Counted from the first letter of the stretch, positions 28,006 through 36,762 are shown. The stretch is 44,209 bases of DNA from Arcobacter sp. (GCA_020723085.1 DYJN01000007.1:44395-88603), one strand, 5' to 3'. Made by a program: numbers and translations. Notes: generated from the sequence alone by a model not told the origin.

Positions 28006-31000
28006 TTGCTGATCCTGAAACGCGTGGAACTTCAGGGCTTCAAGTCCTTCGCGGACCGGACGGAGATGCGCTTCCCGGGGCGGGGCGTGGCCGCCATCGT
28101 CGGCCCCAACGGCTGCGGCAAGTCCAATCTCAGCGACGCCATCAGCTGGGTGCTGGGCGAGCAGTCGGCCAAGTCGTTGCGCGGATCGCGCATGGAAGAT
28201 GTGATCTTTGCGGGCACGCGCGACCGCAAGCCGTTGGGGATGGCCCAGGTCACGATGGTGCTGGTGGATCCAACCGGCGCGGTGCAGGCGCCGGGACAAA
28301 AACCCGCCAAGGCCGCCGATGCCGCTCCGGCCAAGGGCAACGGAAGCAACGGCAGCAACGGCAACGGCGCTTCGCCCGAATCCGGGGAAGCCGCCGCGGG
28401 GCAGACGGCGGCGCCTGCCGCCGTGACGCTCGCGCCCGCCGCGGCGCTGCCAGAGAAAGCCCAGGAGATCACGGTTACGCGCCGCCTGTTCCGGTCGGGC
28501 GAGAGCGAGTATCTCATCAACGGACGCATTGCGCGGCTGCGCGACATTCAGGAACTGTTCATGGGCACCGGGCTGGGGCCGGAGTCCTACGCCATCATCG
28601 AGCAGGGCCGCATCGGCCAGATCCTCTCCTCGAAGCCGCTGGATCGGCGGGCCATCATCGAGGAAGCCTGCGGCATCTCGAAGTTCAAGAACAAGCGGCG
28701 CCTGGCCGAGGCCAAGCTGGAAGGCGCCAAGCAGAACCTGACGCGCGTGTTCGACATCCTCGAAGAGGTCTCGCGCCAGGTGAATTCGCTCAAGCGGCAG
28801 GCCGGCAAGGCGCGCCGGTATGAAGAGCTGAAGTCGGAGCTCGACGCCCATCTGCGCGTGGCGCTGGCCGGCCGTTATCTCCTGCTGGAGCGGGAGGCGT
28901 CGCGGACCGCCGCGGAGCTGGAAGCGGCCACGGCCTCCTACAACGAGCTTCAGGCGCGCGTTGAGGCGGAAGACCGGGCCGTGACGGAGGCTCGCGAAGA
29001 GTTCTACCGGCTGGAAGGGGCGCTGACGGAAGTCCGCAAGCGCACAGCCGAGGCGCGGCTCGAGGCGGAGCGGATCCAGGGGCAGATCAGCTCGCAGGCT
29101 CGCGAGATCTCCTCGATCGAGCAGCGGCTCCAGCAGGGCGAGGCGGAGACGGAACAGCTGGCCGAGCGCGCCGCCCGGCAGCAGCAGGAACGCGCGCATC
29201 TGGACGGCCAGCTGCGCGAACTGGACGCCGCCGTGGCGGATGCGCAGAGCCGCCTGGCGGCCAAGCAGCAGGCGCGCGACGCCGTGCAGGCGGAGCTTGC
29301 GGGGAAGGAGCGCGGCCTGGAGGAGATGCGCCGGCGCGTGGTCACGCTGCTGGGGGAAGCGGCGTCGCTGCGCAACCAGCTTGCCCAGATCGAATCGTTC
29401 CTTTCCGCCATCGAGCGGGACCGCAACCGCGTCCGCAAGGACGCCGAGGCTGCCGAGGCGGAGCTGGCGCGGCTGCGGACGGCGCGCGAGGAGATTTCCC
29501 GACAGCTCGCCGGCCGGCAGCTCGAGCTGGAGTCCACGCAGGACCGCCGCGCCCGGACCGAACGCGAGCTGCAGGAGAAGCGTGCGCAGGCGGCCGAGAC
29601 TCGCAAGCGGCTCGACGCCCTGCGCCACGAGGCCGGCTCGCTGCGCGCCCGGCGCGATTCCCTGGACCAGATTCTTTCGCACCGCGCCTACACGGCGGAG
29701 TCTGTGAAGCGGCTGTTCCAGGCGGCCCAGCGCGGGGAGGCGGACGGTTTTGCACCCGCGGGCGTGCTTGCCGATTTCCTCGAGCTCACGCATCCCGAGT
29801 TCGAGAAAGCCGCCGAGGAGTTCCTGCACGAGGAATTGGAGTATGTGGTGGTGAAGTCCTGGGATGATGCCCGCCGGGGCCTCGACCTTCTCCGGGGCGA
29901 TCTCGACGGCCGCGCCACATTCCTCGTCGAGCCGAATTTGCACGGCAGCGCCCCTGCCGTGTCCTCCCCCGTCCCCGAGCCGGCCATCGGCCCCGAAACC
30001 GGGATCGTTGGCCGGCTCAGCGAGGGCATCCGGTTTACCAACGGGTTGACCAACGCGCCCGCGGCCTTGCTGCCGCGGCTGGCGCGCTGCTTCCTGGCGG
30101 AATCGCGCGAAGCGGCGCAGCGGCTGGCCGCCGTCCACCCGGATCTGTTCTTCCTGCTCTCGGACGGCGTCTGCTACCACGGCCAAGCCGTCACCGGCGG
30201 ACGCCGCACAGGGGCTGGGCCTCTCGCATTGAAGCGGGAACTGCGCGGGATCAGCGCCCTGTTCGATCAGCGCCAAGCGGAACTGACGGCGGCGCAGCAG
30301 GAGCTGGAAGGGCTGGAATCCGCCATTCAGGCGCTGGCTGAATCCCTGGAACAGCTTCGCGCCCAGCAGCAGCGCCAGGAAAAAGAAACTCTGGTGCTCG
30401 ACCAGGAGATGCGCAAGCTGAACGAGGAGCAGCAGCGCGCGCAGCAGAGGCTTTCTTTGGCCGGCGTGGAGCTGGAGCGGCTGAACCGCGACGCCGAGCG
30501 GGCGGGCGCCGAACGCGAGAGCAAAGCCCGGCTCGCCGCCGAAAAGGAACAGCAGCGCACCGCCATCGAAAGGGAGCTGGAGGCCGCGCGCGCCGAGCTG
30601 GAGGGGCTGAAACAGCAGCTCGATTCGATCGGCGAGGAGCACGCCGTGCTGCGCGTGGAACTGGCCGGATGCGAAGAGCGCCGGCGCAGCGTGCAGGCCT
30701 CCGTTTCGCGCCTGGACCGGGAGATGCAGGAGACGGCCTCGCGCCGGGCGGGGCTGGGCGCGGAACTGGAGCGGCTCGCGCTCAAGCGCAATCAGCTGCT
30801 GGAGCTGAACCTGGCGCTCGAGGACCGCGCCGCGCAGACGGGGGCGGAACTGGAGAGGCTCGAACTCGAGACGGCCACGCTGGCGGAAAAGGAAACGGCC
30901 CAGCGTGAAGCGCTGGCGGAGGCCGAGGAACGGGTGAAGGCGACGCGGCAGTCGCTGGCCGAAGCCCACGACCGCCGGGGCCGGATCGAACTCGACCTGG

Positions 31001-31905
31001 TTCGCCGCCAGAGCGATCTGAGGCATCTGGACGAGAACTGCCGCAAGGATCTCGGCATCCCGGTGCTGGAGGCGGCCGGCGTGCTGGCGCTGAGGCAGGA
31101 TGCAGCCGCGGAGGCTGATCCGGGATCCCCGGGCGGCGCAGCCGGGGCGGAGCCGGCAGGCGGCCAAGCCGCGGCCGCGCCCGCGGAGATCGACGAAATC
31201 GCCGTGGCGGAGGCCGAGGAGAAGGCCGCTGAGCTGCGCCGGCGGATCGAGACGCTCGGCCCGGTGAACCCGGAGGCGCTCTCTGAATACCAGGAAGCGC
31301 AGCAGCGCTACGACTTTCTCAACGCGCAGCGGCAGGACCTGCTGGACTCGATCCGCGATACGGAGAACACGATCCGCGAGATCGACGCCGAATCCCGCAA
31401 GCGCTTCACCGAGGCCTTCGGCGTGATCAACGAGAATTTCCGGCAGATGTTCCGCACGCTGTTCGGGGGCGGCGTCGGGGAGATGCGCCTGACGGGCGAG
31501 GGCGACGCGCTCGACCAGGGCATCGAGATCGTCGCGCAGCCGCCGGGAAAGCGGCTCCAGAACGTCCTGCTGCTTTCGGGCGGGGAGAAGGCGTTGACCG
31601 CCATCGCCCTGCTGATGGCGATCTTCCAGTACCAGCCGAGCCCGTTCTGCGTGCTGGACGAAGTGGACGCGCCGCTGGACGAGGCCAATGTGGGCCGGCT
31701 GGCGGCGCTGCTGAAGGAGATGAGCGGGCACACGCAGTTCATCGTGATCACGCACGCCAAGAAAACCATGGAGGCGGCCGGGATGCTGTATGGCGTCACC
31801 ATGCAGGAGCAGGGCGTCTCCAAGCTTGTCAGCGTCCGTCTGCAGTCCGCAGCCGCCCCGCCGCCGCAGGCGGGCGAGCCGCTCCAGACCGCTGCGAGGG
31901 CCTGA
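28006..31905 (+). CDS. smc: Chromosome segregation protein SMC
   Basis: This 1299-residue SMC ATPase dimerises and loops DNA with ScpA and ScpB. The head has Walker A GPNGCGKS (33-40). The C-terminal half has signature LSGGEKALTAIALL (around 1190) and Walker B FCVLDEVDAPLDEAN. Coiled coils run at about 215-510 and 710-1060, with a hinge near 520-690 (FLHEELEYVVVKSWDDA). Two low-complexity stretches stand out: about residues 93-152 inside the N-terminal head lobe (Ala/Gly/Asn/Ser) and about 1030-1065 before the C-terminal head (Ala/Gly/Pro). I chose TTG 28006 because GAGGA lies eight bases upstream and MLILKRVELQGFKSF is the family start. An in-frame GTG at 27943 is possible. It is followed at three bases by udk. 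Confidence 0.95.
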   Translation: MLILKRVELQGFKSFADRTEMRFPGRGVAAIVGPNGCGKSNLSDAISWVLGEQSAKSLRGSRMEDVIFAGTRDRKPLGMAQVTMVLVDPTGAVQAPGQKPAKAADAAPAKGNGSNGSNGNGASPESGEAAAGQTAAPAAVTLAPAAALPEKAQEITVTRRLFRSGESEYLINGRIARLRDIQELFMGTGLGPESYAIIEQGRIGQILSSKPLDRRAIIEEACGISKFKNKRRLAEAKLEGAKQNLTRVFDILEEVSRQVNSLKRQAGKARRYEELKSELDAHLRVALAGRYLLLEREASRTAAELEAATASYNELQARVEAEDRAVTEAREEFYRLEGALTEVRKRTAEARLEAERIQGQISSQAREISSIEQRLQQGEAETEQLAERAARQQQERAHLDGQLRELDAAVADAQSRLAAKQQARDAVQAELAGKERGLEEMRRRVVTLLGEAASLRNQLAQIESFLSAIERDRNRVRKDAEAAEAELARLRTAREEISRQLAGRQLELESTQDRRARTERELQEKRAQAAETRKRLDALRHEAGSLRARRDSLDQILSHRAYTAESVKRLFQAAQRGEADGFAPAGVLADFLELTHPEFEKAAEEFLHEELEYVVVKSWDDARRGLDLLRGDLDGRATFLVEPNLHGSAPAVSSPVPEPAIGPETGIVGRLSEGIRFTNGLTNAPAALLPRLARCFLAESREAAQRLAAVHPDLFFLLSDGVCYHGQAVTGGRRTGAGPLALKRELRGISALFDQRQAELTAAQQELEGLESAIQALAESLEQLRAQQQRQEKETLVLDQEMRKLNEEQQRAQQRLSLAGVELERLNRDAERAGAERESKARLAAEKEQQRTAIERELEAARAELEGLKQQLDSIGEEHAVLRVELAGCEERRRSVQASVSRLDREMQETASRRAGLGAELERLALKRNQLLELNLALEDRAAQTGAELERLELETATLAEKETAQREALAEAEERVKATRQSLAEAHDRRGRIELDLVRRQSDLRHLDENCRKDLGIPVLEAAGVLALRQDAAAEADPGSPGGAAGAEPAGGQAAAAPAEIDEIAVAEAEEKAAELRRRIETLGPVNPEALSEYQEAQQRYDFLNAQRQDLLDSIRDTENTIREIDAESRKRFTEAFGVINENFRQMFRTLFGGGVGEMRLTGEGDALDQGIEIVAQPPGKRLQNVLLLSGGEKALTAIALLMAIFQYQPSPFCVLDEVDAPLDEANVGRLAALLKEMSGHTQFIVITHAKKTMEAAGMLYGVTMQEQGVSKLVSVRLQSAAAPPPQAGEPLQTAARA

Positions 31906-31908
31906 GCC

Positions 31909-32556
31909 ATGAACGGCGAGCCCGGGGCCGCGCCTTCCCGCCTGATCGGGATCGCCGGCCCTTCCTGCGCGGGCAAGACCGAACTGGCGCGCTGGCTGGC
32001 GGCGCGGCTGGGAGCGCCCGTGCTCAACCTGGATCACTACTACATCGACCTGGCCCACCTGCCGCTGGAGGAGCGGGCGCGGACGAACTTTGACGAGCCG
32101 GCGGCGGTGGACCGCGAGGCCATCCTCCACGACGTGGCCGTGCTGGAGCGGGGCGGGACGGTGACAGCTCCACTGTACGACTTCGCGACGCATGCCCGCG
32201 CGCGGGGCGGGGAGCGGATCGTTCCGCGGGGCCTGGTGGTGGTGGAAGGGCTGTTCGCGCTGCACTGGCCGGAACTGCGCGAACATTTCTTTGTGAAATT
32301 GTTTGTGGACGCGCCGGATTCCCTTTGCCTGGCCCGGCGGCTTCACCGGGACACGCGCGAGCGCGGCCGGACGCCGGAGAGCGTGCTGGAGCAGTTCGCC
32401 TCGACCGTCAAGCCGGGCGCGGACCGCTTCATCCGGCCCTCGCGCGTCCATGCCGACCTGGTGCTTTCCGGCGCGGAGGAGCTGGAGATCCGCGGGCCGA
32501 AGGCGCTGGCGCTGATCCAGGAGCGGCTCGCCGCCGCCGCGCGGGGTGCGCCGTGA
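31909..32556 (+). CDS. udk: Uridine kinase
   Basis: This 215-residue P-loop kinase phosphorylates uridine or cytidine in pyrimidine salvage. It shows Walker A GPSCAGKT (17-24), LNLDHYYIDL (39-48), NFDEPAAVDREAI, TAPLYDFATHAR and VVVEGLFALHWPELR, all as in the uridine kinase/PRK family. The stop overlaps the GTG of the next gene by 4 bases. A close paralogue such as a phosphoribulokinase-like enzyme cannot be excluded, but length and motifs favour Udk. It is likely in the smc transcription unit. Confidence 0.85.
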   Translation: MNGEPGAAPSRLIGIAGPSCAGKTELARWLAARLGAPVLNLDHYYIDLAHLPLEERARTNFDEPAAVDREAILHDVAVLERGGTVTAPLYDFATHARARGGERIVPRGLVVVEGLFALHWPELREHFFVKLFVDAPDSLCLARRLHRDTRERGRTPESVLEQFASTVKPGADRFIRPSRVHADLVLSGAEELEIRGPKALALIQERLAAAARGAP

Positions 32557-33674
32557 GCCGCCGCGTGACCGTACTCGGCGCCGGGCTGATCGGCCGCGCC
32601 ATGGTCTTCGACCTTGCCCGCGAGCACGACGTCACGGTGGCCGATCTCGATGCGGAGAATCTGGCCGCGGCCGCGCGCTGGCCATGCCGCGGGGTGCAGG
32701 CGGATGTGCTGGCGCCGGGCGTGCTGGAAGAGGCGGCCGGTCCGGCGGAGCTCGTGCTGTCGGCGTTGCCCGGGGCGATCGGCATCCGCGTGCTGGAGCG
32801 CCTGATCGATCTCGGCAAGAACGTGGTCGACATCTCGTTCACGGAAGAGGATCCCACGCGGCTTTCGGAGCGCGCCGCCGCGCGGGGCGCCACGGTGATC
32901 GTCGATTGCGGCGTCTGTCCGGGGCTGTCGAACATCGCCGCGGCGGACGCGGCGCGGCGCCGCTTCGCGCGCCTGGACCGCTATGTCTGCTACGTGGGCG
33001 GGCTGCCGCGCGAGCCGCAGCCGCCGTGGTTCTACAAGAATCCGTTTGCCGCGGAGAGCGTGATCGATGAGTACACGCGGCCCTGCCGCTTCCGGATCGG
33101 CGGCGAGGCTGTGACGCTGGATCCGCTGTCGGGCGCGGAAACCGTCGAGTTTGCCGAAACCGGGACGCTGGCGGGCTTCCACACGGACGGCATCCGCACG
33201 CTGCTCCGGTCGCTGCCGGAAGTGCCGACGCTGGTGGAGAAGACGCTGCGCCATCCGGAGCATTACGCATTCATCGTGCGGCTGCGCGAGGCGGGCTTCT
33301 TCGCGCCCGACGCGCTGCCCGCGCTGACGGCCGTATGCCGCCGCGCGTGGCGGTTCGCGCCGGGCGAGGCCGACATCACGGTGATGCGGCTGGTGTTCGA
33401 GGGGCAAGCGCATGGAGGCGCCGCAGTGCGGCTGCAAATGGATCTTGTCGATCATTACGATGCGGAAAACGGCCTGCTCTCGATGGCGCGAACGACGGGC
33501 TTCACGGCCGCCGCCGCGGCCCGGCTCGTGCTCGACGGCAGTTTTGCCAGGCCCGGCGTCCATCCGCCCGAGGCGCTCGGCTTCGAGGCCGGCCTGTGCC
33601 GCAGGCTTCTCCACGAGCTGGAGGAGCGCGGCATCCGTTTTACGGTGAGGGAGGAAGCGGCCGCCGGCTCTTGA
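32553..33674 (+). CDS. Saccharopine dehydrogenase-like NAD(P)-binding oxidoreductase
   Basis: This 373-residue protein starts with a Rossmann motif VTVLGAGLIGRAM (residues 5-17). VVDISFTEED and VDCGVCPGLSNIAA are typical of saccharopine/carboxynorspermidine and lysine 6-dehydrogenase-like proteins, as are YVGGLPREPQPPWFYKN and the C-terminal FEGQAHG. The GTG start (GTGA overlap with udk) fits the Rossmann start. The family covers lysine and polyamine metabolism, so the exact reaction is open. No other lysine or polyamine gene is adjacent. Confidence 0.82.
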   Translation: MSRRVTVLGAGLIGRAMVFDLAREHDVTVADLDAENLAAAARWPCRGVQADVLAPGVLEEAAGPAELVLSALPGAIGIRVLERLIDLGKNVVDISFTEEDPTRLSERAAARGATVIVDCGVCPGLSNIAAADAARRRFARLDRYVCYVGGLPREPQPPWFYKNPFAAESVIDEYTRPCRFRIGGEAVTLDPLSGAETVEFAETGTLAGFHTDGIRTLLRSLPEVPTLVEKTLRHPEHYAFIVRLREAGFFAPDALPALTAVCRRAWRFAPGEADITVMRLVFEGQAHGGAAVRLQMDLVDHYDAENGLLSMARTTGFTAAAAARLVLDGSFARPGVHPPEALGFEAGLCRRLLHELEERGIRFTVREEAAAGS

Positions 33675-33716
33675 TCCCGGGGGTGCGCGGATCTATATTG
33701 CAGATGGAGGTGTCCG

Positions 33717-33878
33717 ATGAGACACGCACATGTTCTCCACCCGGATCCGAGGGTCATGGCGTGGCTCAGGCTTGCGGGGGTCGTGCTGATCACCCTGGCC
33801 GCTCTGCTGGCCCTCATCGCCATCCTGTTCTGGGCCCAGCCCGTGGACAGCCAGCCGTTGCTGATCGCTGCCGCCTGA
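33717..33878 (+). CDS. Small single-pass membrane protein
   Basis: A 53-residue frame starts at ATG 33717 five bases after the ribosome binding site GGAGGTG. It has a short basic start (HAHVLHPDPR), one long hydrophobic helix at about residues 18-39 (LAGVVLITLAALLALIAILF), and a short polar end. The ribosome binding site and the clean single membrane helix make it likely real. It is unrelated to the neighbours by sequence and no family is recognised. It lies 42 bases after the oxidoreductase on the same strand. Confidence 0.6.
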   Translation: MRHAHVLHPDPRVMAWLRLAGVVLITLAALLALIAILFWAQPVDSQPLLIAAA

Positions 33879-33916
33879 GCCGGCGCGCGGCCGCATGGGC
33901 GGGCGCCGCGCGGGAG

Positions 33917-34750
33917 CTATCCGCGCCAGGAGGGGAAGTGCTGGGGCCTGGCGCGGATCGTGGCCGACAGGAGGTCTTCAATGCGCCTGCGCCGTTCGAA
34001 CAGTTTTTCCAGTAATTGTTCCCACTCTCTTTCCTCGCCCTCGATCCAGACCTGTGGCGTGGTGCGGACAATGTCGTCGAACACGGCCTCGGGGCAATGG
34101 CGCGCGCGGGACAGCCACGGCTCGAAATCCTCGAACGAGCGCAGATTGTGATAGACGAGGGGGCGGAAGTACAGCCCCTGGATGGGCGAATCGGGGAACT
34201 CCCAGTGCGGTCCGTCGAAGACGTAGCCGTGGTCGATCATCTGGGCGATGAAGCCCTTCTGGTTCGGATGGGGGGATTCCTCGAGGAAGTCCCGCAGCCT
34301 TCTGCGGAAAAAGATGGCCTGGCGGGCGTCGGAATTGGCCGCCCATTTGTCGAACACGAGCGCGCCGGCGAAGTGGCGCAGGTTCGCCACCGAGGGCAGC
34401 AGCGCGTCGGGGAGGAAATCGTAGACGGCGTCGCGGTCCGGGTCGCCCGGGAACATCGAGCCGAAGTGGAGTCCCGGCCGGACGGGCATGCGGCGGGAGC
34501 CGAGCTGGAAATGGACTTCAGGTTCGGCGGAGAGGAACTCCGGGTTGACGTGGACGACGCGCGCCTCCGGCGCGGCCACGCCCAGATGCCGGAGCAGCAC
34601 CGTGGCGGCCCACTCGTTGGCGAGAATCCGGCGGTGCTGCGGGTTGTTGAGGAACTTGGTGACGTAGAAGCGGCCGTCTTCACAGGCCAGAAGGTGCGCC
34701 TGCGCGCCGCCGCGCATGCGGCGTGACAGCCGCGTCGCCTGCACCGGCAT
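33917..34750 (-). CDS. HipA-like kinase (solitary)
   Basis: This 277-residue protein resembles the short HipA-like kinases (HipA_2 type). It has a nucleotide-binding start with RFYVTKFLNNPQHRR (K32, putative ATP lysine) and LANEWAA (E46), a catalytic-loop-like LVFDKWAANSDARQAIFF (131-148; N139 and D141), and a DFG-like QMIDHGYVF (170-178; D173). It lacks the N-terminal HipA_N domain. No HipB-like antitoxin is next to it, so a toxin-antitoxin role is unproven. The ATG 34750 start is 47 bases from a divergent small gene's ribosome binding site. No clear promoter was seen. Confidence 0.68.
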   Translation of the reverse strand: MPVQATRLSRRMRGGAQAHLLACEDGRFYVTKFLNNPQHRRILANEWAATVLLRHLGVAAPEARVVHVNPEFLSAEPEVHFQLGSRRMPVRPGLHFGSMFPGDPDRDAVYDFLPDALLPSVANLRHFAGALVFDKWAANSDARQAIFFRRRLRDFLEESPHPNQKGFIAQMIDHGYVFDGPHWEFPDSPIQGLYFRPLVYHNLRSFEDFEPWLSRARHCPEAVFDDIVRTTPQVWIEGEEREWEQLLEKLFERRRRIEDLLSATIRARPQHFPSWRG

Positions 34751-34827
34751 CTACACTCTAGAATAAACACGTTGGCCCCGCCTGCCGCCCGGCGGCGGGA
34801 GGCCGGAACGGATCAAAGGAAAAACGG

Positions 34828-35061
34828 ATGCAGGATCAAAACGAAGCCGCCGGCCTCAGGCCGAAATCCGGCGACGAAATCGCGCTGGAACTGATGAAGT
34901 TCATCGCCACCACGACCGGCTACGCCAAGGGGGCGCAGGCGGTCGGCTTTTCCGGCAAGCCGCCGCGCACGCCGGAGGAGCAGGCCGAGGCGTTGCTCGA
35001 GCTGTTCGAGAAGTGCCGGCAGGCCGTGGCCAGGAAGCCGGCGGGCGGGGGCGCCGCGTAG
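34828..35061 (+). CDS. Small conserved-looking hypothetical protein
   Basis: The 77-residue soluble protein is preceded by AAAGGA at a good distance. Its core SGDEIALELMKFIATTTGYAKG is followed by PPRTPEEQAEALLELFEKCRQAV, which is predicted helical. No signal peptide or membrane segment is present. The Ala/Gly-rich end suggests a disordered tail. Codon use is like that of real genes here. I do not recognise the family and assign no function. Confidence 0.65.
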   Translation: MQDQNEAAGLRPKSGDEIALELMKFIATTTGYAKGAQAVGFSGKPPRTPEEQAEALLELFEKCRQAVARKPAGGGAA

Positions 35062-35130
35062 GGAGCGCTGGCGTACGGGCTGGAGAGGCCGCATGCCACC
35101 GGCACCCAAGTGGAGAGCCACTCTGACACA

Positions 35131-35577
35131 ATGAGCGGATTGGACGGCCTGCGATTCGCCTGCCAGCCCGGCTGCACACGCTGCTGCGAGCAGGAGGGCT
35201 ACGTGTATCTGAGCGAGGAGGATCTGCGCCGGGCGGCGCGCTATGTGGGGCTGCCGGCGGCGGAATTCGAACGCCGCTACGTGTACCGCACGCGGCGGCG
35301 CATGCGGTTCCGGAAACCTCGCGGGCGGCAGTGCCCCTTCCTGGTTGCGGAGGGCTGCGCGATCCATCCCGCCAAGCCGACGCAGTGCCGCCTGTTCCCG
35401 TTCTGGCCTGAGCTGGTCAGCTCGCGCGGGCCGTGGCGGCGGATGGCGCGCCTCTGCCCGGGCATCGGGCAGGGGCCGCTGATCCAAATCGGGACAGCTC
35501 TTGAAACAGCCTCCGAAATGGAACACGCCTACCCAGCCCTGTACGGCAGGTCCTCCAGCACCCGGCGTCGCCGCTAA
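35131..35577 (+). CDS. YkgJ-type Cys-cluster protein
   Basis: This 148-residue protein belongs to the YkgJ/UPF0153 Fe/Zn-chelating group. The N-terminal FACQPGCTRCC (four Cys, residues 11-19) is followed by YLSEEDLRRAARY, RQCPFLVAEGCAIHPAKPTQCRLFPFW (Cys cluster with Pro-Thr-Gln-Cys-Arg), and CPGIGQG near the end. The cysteines are placed to bind a metal cluster; the function of the family is unknown. ATG 35131 starts right before the Cys cluster; the longer GTG start at 35110 would add seven residues. The last residues are Ser/Arg-rich. Confidence 0.82.
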   Translation: MSGLDGLRFACQPGCTRCCEQEGYVYLSEEDLRRAARYVGLPAAEFERRYVYRTRRRMRFRKPRGRQCPFLVAEGCAIHPAKPTQCRLFPFWPELVSSRGPWRRMARLCPGIGQGPLIQIGTALETASEMEHAYPALYGRSSSTRRRR

Positions 35578-35604
35578 GTGCAGCCAATTCCTGGCGATTT
35601 CCAT

Positions 35605-35631
35605 TCAAGCCGGCCCCTTGGCAGCCGATAA
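35605..35631 (+). promoter_or_regulatory. Sigma-28 (FliA)-type promoter of the flagellar operon
   Basis: GCCGATAA (35624-35631) is the exact enterobacterial FliA -10 box. Eleven bases upstream lies TCAAGCCG (35605-35612), close to the -35 core TAAAG of sigma-28 promoters. The predicted transcript start, about 35638, lies 33 bases before the flgB start at 35671, which favours that start over the earlier GTG at 35632. Confidence 0.6.
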
Positions 35632-35670
35632 GTGAGAGTTCGGTCCCGTGCTTGCATAGCCCTCAGCGCC

Positions 35671-36009
35671 ATGCTCACGCCACTTGCCCATGACCTGGGA
35701 CGATACATGGACCTGTTGGCCGAGCGGCAGCGCCTTGTCGCCTCCAACCTGGCCAACGTCGATACTCCCGGCTACCGCACACGGGACATCGACTTTCAGT
35801 TCGAGTTTCTGTCGCTGGCGCCCGGAGCCCGCCCACGGGTGATCGAGCCGCTGGATCTGACAGTCAAGAACGACGGCAACAACGTCAGCCTCGACCGGGA
35901 AACCCGGCTGCTGGCGGAAAATGCACTGCGGTTCAACGTGGCCTCGCAACTGGCCCGCGCCGAAATCCGCAAAATCCGCATGGCGATTGAGGAGGGCCGC
36001 TCCGCATGA
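35671..36009 (+). CDS. flgB: Flagellar basal-body rod protein FlgB
   Basis: This 112-residue rod component has the family motif LAERQRLVASNLANVDTPGYRTRDIDF near the N-terminus and LRFNVASQLARAEIRKIRMAIEEGR at the C-terminus. It forms the proximal rod with FlgC and FliE. ATG 35671 gives family length; an earlier GTG at 35632 lies on the promoter. The stop overlaps the flgC start (ATGA). Confidence 0.9.
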   Translation: MLTPLAHDLGRYMDLLAERQRLVASNLANVDTPGYRTRDIDFQFEFLSLAPGARPRVIEPLDLTVKNDGNNVSLDRETRLLAENALRFNVASQLARAEIRKIRMAIEEGRSA

Positions 36010-36443
36010 GTCTGTTCCAGCTCCTCTCCGTCAGTGCTTCGGGCCTCGCCGCCCAGCGGGCGCGAGCCGAAGTGATCGTGGAAAACCTCGCAAACTCGGA
36101 AACTACACGCACGCCCGGCGGCGGGCCCTACCGCCGGCGGGACGTCGTCTTTGAGCCGAGTTCGCAATCCTCGCCCTTTTCCGCAGTCTTTCAGACGGAA
36201 CTGGATTCCGGTTCGACCGGCGTTGCGGTGGCTGGCGTTGTGGAAGACACCCGGCCTCCCGACCTGCGCTACCAGCCCGGCCATCCACACGCCGACGCCA
36301 ACGGCTACGTCGCCTATCCGAGGATCAATCCCGCTGAAGAGATGGTGGACCTGATGGGAGCGGCGCGCGGCTATCAGGCGAATGTGGCGGCGATGACCGC
36401 TGTAAAGGACATGCTCTCGAAGTCCATTGAACTGCTGCGATGA
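36006..36443 (+). CDS. flgC: Flagellar basal-body rod protein FlgC
   Basis: This 145-residue rod protein begins with SLFQLLSVSASGLAAQRARAEVIVENLANSETTRTP and has GGPYRRRDVVFEP. The C-terminal blocks NGYVAYPRINPAEEMVDLMGAARGYQANVAAMTAVKDML are typical of FlgC. It is coupled to flgB and fliE through ATGA overlaps. The length is normal for the family. Confidence 0.95.
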   Translation: MSLFQLLSVSASGLAAQRARAEVIVENLANSETTRTPGGGPYRRRDVVFEPSSQSSPFSAVFQTELDSGSTGVAVAGVVEDTRPPDLRYQPGHPHADANGYVAYPRINPAEEMVDLMGAARGYQANVAAMTAVKDMLSKSIELLR

Positions 36444-36736
36444 ATCCGATTGCTCCCATCTCCGCTGTCCGCCACCCCGATCCGGTCGAGCCGCTCCGGT
36501 CCGCCGGCTCCAGTCAGGGCGATTTCTCCGCGGCGCTTTCCGGGGCGCTCAACACGGTCGATGCCTTGCAGAAGAATGCCGAAGCCGAGATCAGCCGGTT
36601 CCTCCGGGGCGAGGGCGTGGACCTGCATCAGGTCGCGCTGGCCCAGCAACAGGCGCAGCTCGGCTTCGAACTGTTTTTGCAGGTGCGCAACAAAGCCGTT
36701 CAGGCGTACCAGGAGATCATGCGCATGCAGGCCTAG
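36440..36736 (+). CDS. fliE: Flagellar hook-basal body protein FliE
   Basis: The 98-residue protein links the MS ring to the rod. QAQLGFELFLQVRNKAVQAYQEIMRMQ is the conserved FliE C-terminus. It follows flgC by a 4-base overlap and precedes fliF by 26 bases. Confidence 0.95.
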   Translation: MNPIAPISAVRHPDPVEPLRSAGSSQGDFSAALSGALNTVDALQKNAEAEISRFLRGEGVDLHQVALAQQQAQLGFELFLQVRNKAVQAYQEIMRMQA

Positions 36737-36762
36737 CGTTTTGACGCCTGCGGGGCAACGCC

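Noticed and set aside
27973-32451. A 1492-residue open frame on the minus strand opposite smc
   Set aside because: It is the antisense shadow of smc, full of Arg, Leu and Gln, with no domain; long antisense frames are expected at this GC content.
33917-34750. A full HipBA toxin-antitoxin module
   Set aside because: No HipB-like helix-turn-helix gene is adjacent; only the kinase-like part is present.
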